The notes beneath the pieces are model-generated. The model was given only the letters and a program-made list of their open reading frames with translations, did no database searches and was not told the DNA's origin. A DNA stretch of 38,602 nt from Candidatus Doudnabacteria bacterium (GTDB taxonomy: Bacteria; Patescibacteriota; Doudnabacteria; UBA920; O2-02-FULL-48-8): positions 1-38,602 of the forward strand of contig JACQHB010000008.1 of NCBI GenBank assembly GCA_016199215.1, written 5' to 3'. Shown here piece by piece: positions 36,968 to 38,602 of this stretch. Numbering within the stretch: position 1 is the first letter of the stretch; every line of letters begins with the position of its first letter. Position numbers and translations under genes: made by a program.

Positions 36968-38119
36968 AGCAAGGGTTTCCTGGTAATTTTTAACCTGTAT
37001 TTCTGCCTCTTGCGGGGTTACGACTGACAGCGCTTGCTCTAAATTTATGCTCGATTTTGGTTTAACAATCGCCTCGTAAGCTTTTTCAAAATTATATTTT
37101 TTTCCGGAGAGAATCTGCTCCGTGATAAACGCGGCTTCCGCTTTATTTCTGGCAAACTCCACCACCCCATTCTCTAAAAGGAATTCCAAATTTTTGGTCT
37201 CATGCCCAGGCCGGGCGTCTGTGATAATTATCGGCAACTTTTTTACTATCGCCTCGACCATTGTTGGCCCGCCGGTTTTTCCCAGCAGAACGCTTGCGGC
37301 GCTCATCAAAATTTCCATGTTGTTCACGTAACCAAGAATCTTTACCGGATGGTTGCTTGGCGGAGAAATTTTTTCCAATTCTTCCTTGAGCCGCTGGTTA
37401 GTCCCGCAAACCACGACAACTTGAAAAGACTTTTGGCTCCTTAGCAGGCGCAGAAATATTTCTTTCGTCTGCATCCGCACCAAGGCGCCGCTGGTCAGAA
37501 GCACCATAGGCATCGTGGTCAGGAGGTTTAATTGTCTTAATGCCTCCTCTTTCTGGCTGGGTCTTAAAAATTTTTCCGAAACCATTGCCCCTGTTACCGC
37601 TATCTTTGAATATGGAATTCCCAATTCCCTTAATTCTTCGGCTTGCTTGGCAATGTTGCACAAATAAAGATCGGTTCCACCGTATAGCCAAAACCTATGC
37701 AGATGGTAATCAGAAAAGGCCACGACCAGCTTCCCGACATAAAGTTTTTTTGATTTCAGATGGCTAACCACGGCGCTGGGAATGGTCTCCGTCGAGATTA
37801 TGATTGCCGGCTGGAGTTTCCTTAAGACAGCCAACAATTTTTGGGATTTTATGGAAAAGAAAATTTCCCTAAACGGAAGCAGGCAGCCGATAACGATTTT
37901 TGAGTTATACAAAAAACCCCAAAGCCCGGAGATATGCTCAAGGATAACAGAATACGTTTTTTTCCCGGCCGTAAACATTGGCCCTGATTCCAATTCTTCA
38001 AAATCAAGAATCACGGGGTCATAGATTTGGCTCTTTTTTAATTCCTCGGCTATGTTTAGCGCCGTGATTTTGATTCCATGGCCGACTGACGTATGTAAAA
38101 TTAAAACTTTTATTTTCAT
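36965..38119 (-). CDS. GT28-type glycosyltransferase (MGDG synthase/UgtP-like)
   Basis: 384 aa. The N-terminal domain reads LHTSVGHGIKITALNIAEEL and YDPVILDFEEL, followed by IVIGCLLPFREIF and VVAFSDYHLHRFWLYGGTDLYLC; the C-terminal domain has VLLTSGALVRMQTKEIF, FQVVVVCGTNQRLKEELEKI, VKILGYVNNMEILMSAASVLLGKTGGPTMVEAI. This is the layout of diacylglycerol glucosyl/galactosyltransferases and MurG relatives. Substrates are unknown; a glycolipid for the membrane is plausible. The stop lies inside a palindromic repeat, so the last codons (YQETLA) may differ from the ancestral end. tRNA-Ser is just upstream. Confidence 0.8.
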   Translation of the reverse strand: MKIKVLILHTSVGHGIKITALNIAEELKKSQIYDPVILDFEELESGPMFTAGKKTYSVILEHISGLWGFLYNSKIVIGCLLPFREIFFSIKSQKLLAVLRKLQPAIIISTETIPSAVVSHLKSKKLYVGKLVVAFSDYHLHRFWLYGGTDLYLCNIAKQAEELRELGIPYSKIAVTGAMVSEKFLRPSQKEEALRQLNLLTTMPMVLLTSGALVRMQTKEIFLRLLRSQKSFQVVVVCGTNQRLKEELEKISPPSNHPVKILGYVNNMEILMSAASVLLGKTGGPTMVEAIVKKLPIIITDARPGHETKNLEFLLENGVVEFARNKAEAAFITEQILSGKKYNFEKAYEAIVKPKSSINLEQALSVVTPQEAEIQVKNYQETLA

Positions 38120-38125
38120 AATTTT

Positions 38126-38215
38126 TGGCGGAAGCGGTGAGATTCGAACTCACGAAGGGCGTAAACCCTTACGGCTTTTCGAGAGCCGCGCCTTCAACCA
38201 CTCGGCCACGCTTCC
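38126..38215 (-). tRNA. tRNA-Ser(CGA), intact copy
   Basis: 90 nt with encoded CCA: acceptor GGAAGCG/CGCTTCC, anticodon stem CGGCT/AGCCG around CTCGAAA (anticodon CGA), a long variable arm GTAAGGG..CCCTT and T arm GTGAG-TTCGAAT-CTCAC. Its first 71 nt (38145-38215) are repeated without a change at 38527-38597. Confidence 0.95.
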
Positions 38216-38462
38216 GTTCCTGGTTAATTATGTCTCGATAATTAAGCAATCTGCGTCCTTCAGTCGTCTTTAAAAACATTTCCCTGCGCAAAGCGTCACT
38301 TTTCAACAAATATGCTTCGTAACCTAAAAGTTTCACAGGTCGAAAATTTCTAGTGGATTCGACCTTCCCTAACTCATGCTCCTTTACTCTCACATCAATA
38401 TTAGCACATGAACCTTTATAAATATCAGTATTACTCAACAATAGAAAGTAAACATAATACAT
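38169..38462 (-). CDS. GIY-YIG endonuclease, URI type, ending inside tRNA-Ser
   Basis: 97 aa. The URI/GIY-YIG fold is clear: MYYVYFLLLSNTDIYKGSC (the GIY and YIG segments are modified to YVY and YKG), RVKEHELGKVESTRNFRPV, KLLGYEAY (catalytic Glu) and ALRREMFLKTTEGRRLL. The last ~13 residues (RGRVVEGAALEKP) are encoded by the first half of the mature tRNA-Ser on the same strand, so either the stop comes from the tRNA or the natural end is lost. The gene lies exactly between two tRNA-Ser copies, which fits a homing-type unit. No ribosome binding site is seen. Confidence 0.8.
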   Translation of the reverse strand: MYYVYFLLLSNTDIYKGSCANIDVRVKEHELGKVESTRNFRPVKLLGYEAYLLKSDALRREMFLKTTEGRRLLNYRDIINQERKRGRVVEGAALEKP

Positions 38463-38474
38463 ACTTTTGTTTTT

Positions 38475-38597
38475 AGCGGGAGGATTCGCCCGGTCATCCG
38501 ACCGGGCGTCAGGTCGAATGACCTGACGAACTCACGAAGGGCGTAAACCCTTACGGCTTTTCGAGAGCCGCGCCTTCAACCACTCGGCCACGCTTCC
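38475..38597 (-). pseudogene. tRNA-Ser(CGA) copy broken in the T loop by a double hairpin
   Basis: 38527-38597 equals the 5' 71 nt of the intact tRNA (through TTCG of the T loop). The rest continues at 38475-38486 in a diverged form (AGCGGGAGGATT against AGCGGTGAGATT) after a 38-nt insertion. The acceptor end is lost. The anticodon part is perfect, but no functional tRNA can form. Confidence 0.8.
38487..38528. repeat. Double palindrome inserted into the T loop of the second tRNA-Ser
   Basis: CGCCCGGTC-ATCC-GACCGGGCG (38487-38508) and CGTCAGGTC-GAAT-GACCTGACG (38507-38528) are two 9-bp stems sharing CG. The whole lies between TTCG and CGAA, i.e. within the T-loop sequence TTCGAA, with a CG doubled at the junction. 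Confidence 0.8.
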
Positions 38598-38602
38598 TAT
38601 AC

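Overview
The window looks like a chromosome segment of a Candidate Phyla Radiation (Patescibacteria) bacterium. The evidence is the gene content: a rpsP-khpA-trmD cluster without rimM, a small arsenal of Mbov_0395-type pilins, stand-alone four-helix-bundle (23S rRNA intervening-sequence) proteins, a KGG mini-protein, and very AT-rich intergenic repeats. TGA is read as stop. Housekeeping genes are almost all on the minus strand and are about 42% G+C where I counted (25 of 60 bases at 31261-31320).

Layout, left to right. 1-9760 (minus): start of a pseudouridine synthase, an ACT-domain protein, trmD, khpA, rpsP, a DedA protein, a short Smc, rnc, tRNA-Val, a membrane protein, ftsH and tRNA-Leu. 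9787-15957 (plus): two G+C-rich cassettes opposed to everything around them. One is a four-gene operon headed by a cold-shock-domain protein with 106-residue repeats. The other is a single secreted STN-domain protein. 15964-20556 (minus): five pilin-like genes, an anchored solute-binding protein and galU. 20623-24231 (plus): a lexA operon driven by a promoter with an SOS-box-like palindrome, two four-helix-bundle elements, and comM. 24248-35537 (minus): ddl, tRNA-Ile(UAU), a KGG mini-gene, lspA, dksA, an unidentified ~430-nt RNA, recA, a RodZ-like gene, ftsK, nrnA, rbfA, infB and a TrmB-type regulator. 35568-36319 (plus): another G+C-rich cassette, secreted and beta-rich. 36323-38602 (minus): hsp20, a GT28 glycosyltransferase, tRNA-Ser, a GIY-YIG nuclease gene and a damaged second copy of the same tRNA-Ser.

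Three themes run through the window. First, two gene-start styles coexist. Minus-strand housekeeping genes often have a sigma70-like promoter whose -10 box lies 8-10 nt before the ATG (predicted leaderless mRNA: ftsH, rpsP, galU, the ACT gene). The plus-strand G+C-rich cassettes have a leader and a strong GAGGAG-type ribosome binding site. Second, small repeats have shaped genes: palindromes supply -35 boxes, stop codons and extra peptides (TrmD, DedA, DksA, the glycosyltransferase), and AT-rich inverted repeats surround the four-helix-bundle genes and also occur empty. Third, at the right end a GIY-YIG nuclease gene sits between 71-bp identical direct repeats of tRNA-Ser, the layout of a mobile unit that restores the tRNA on insertion.

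Function calls are by reading motifs only; no search or folding was run.
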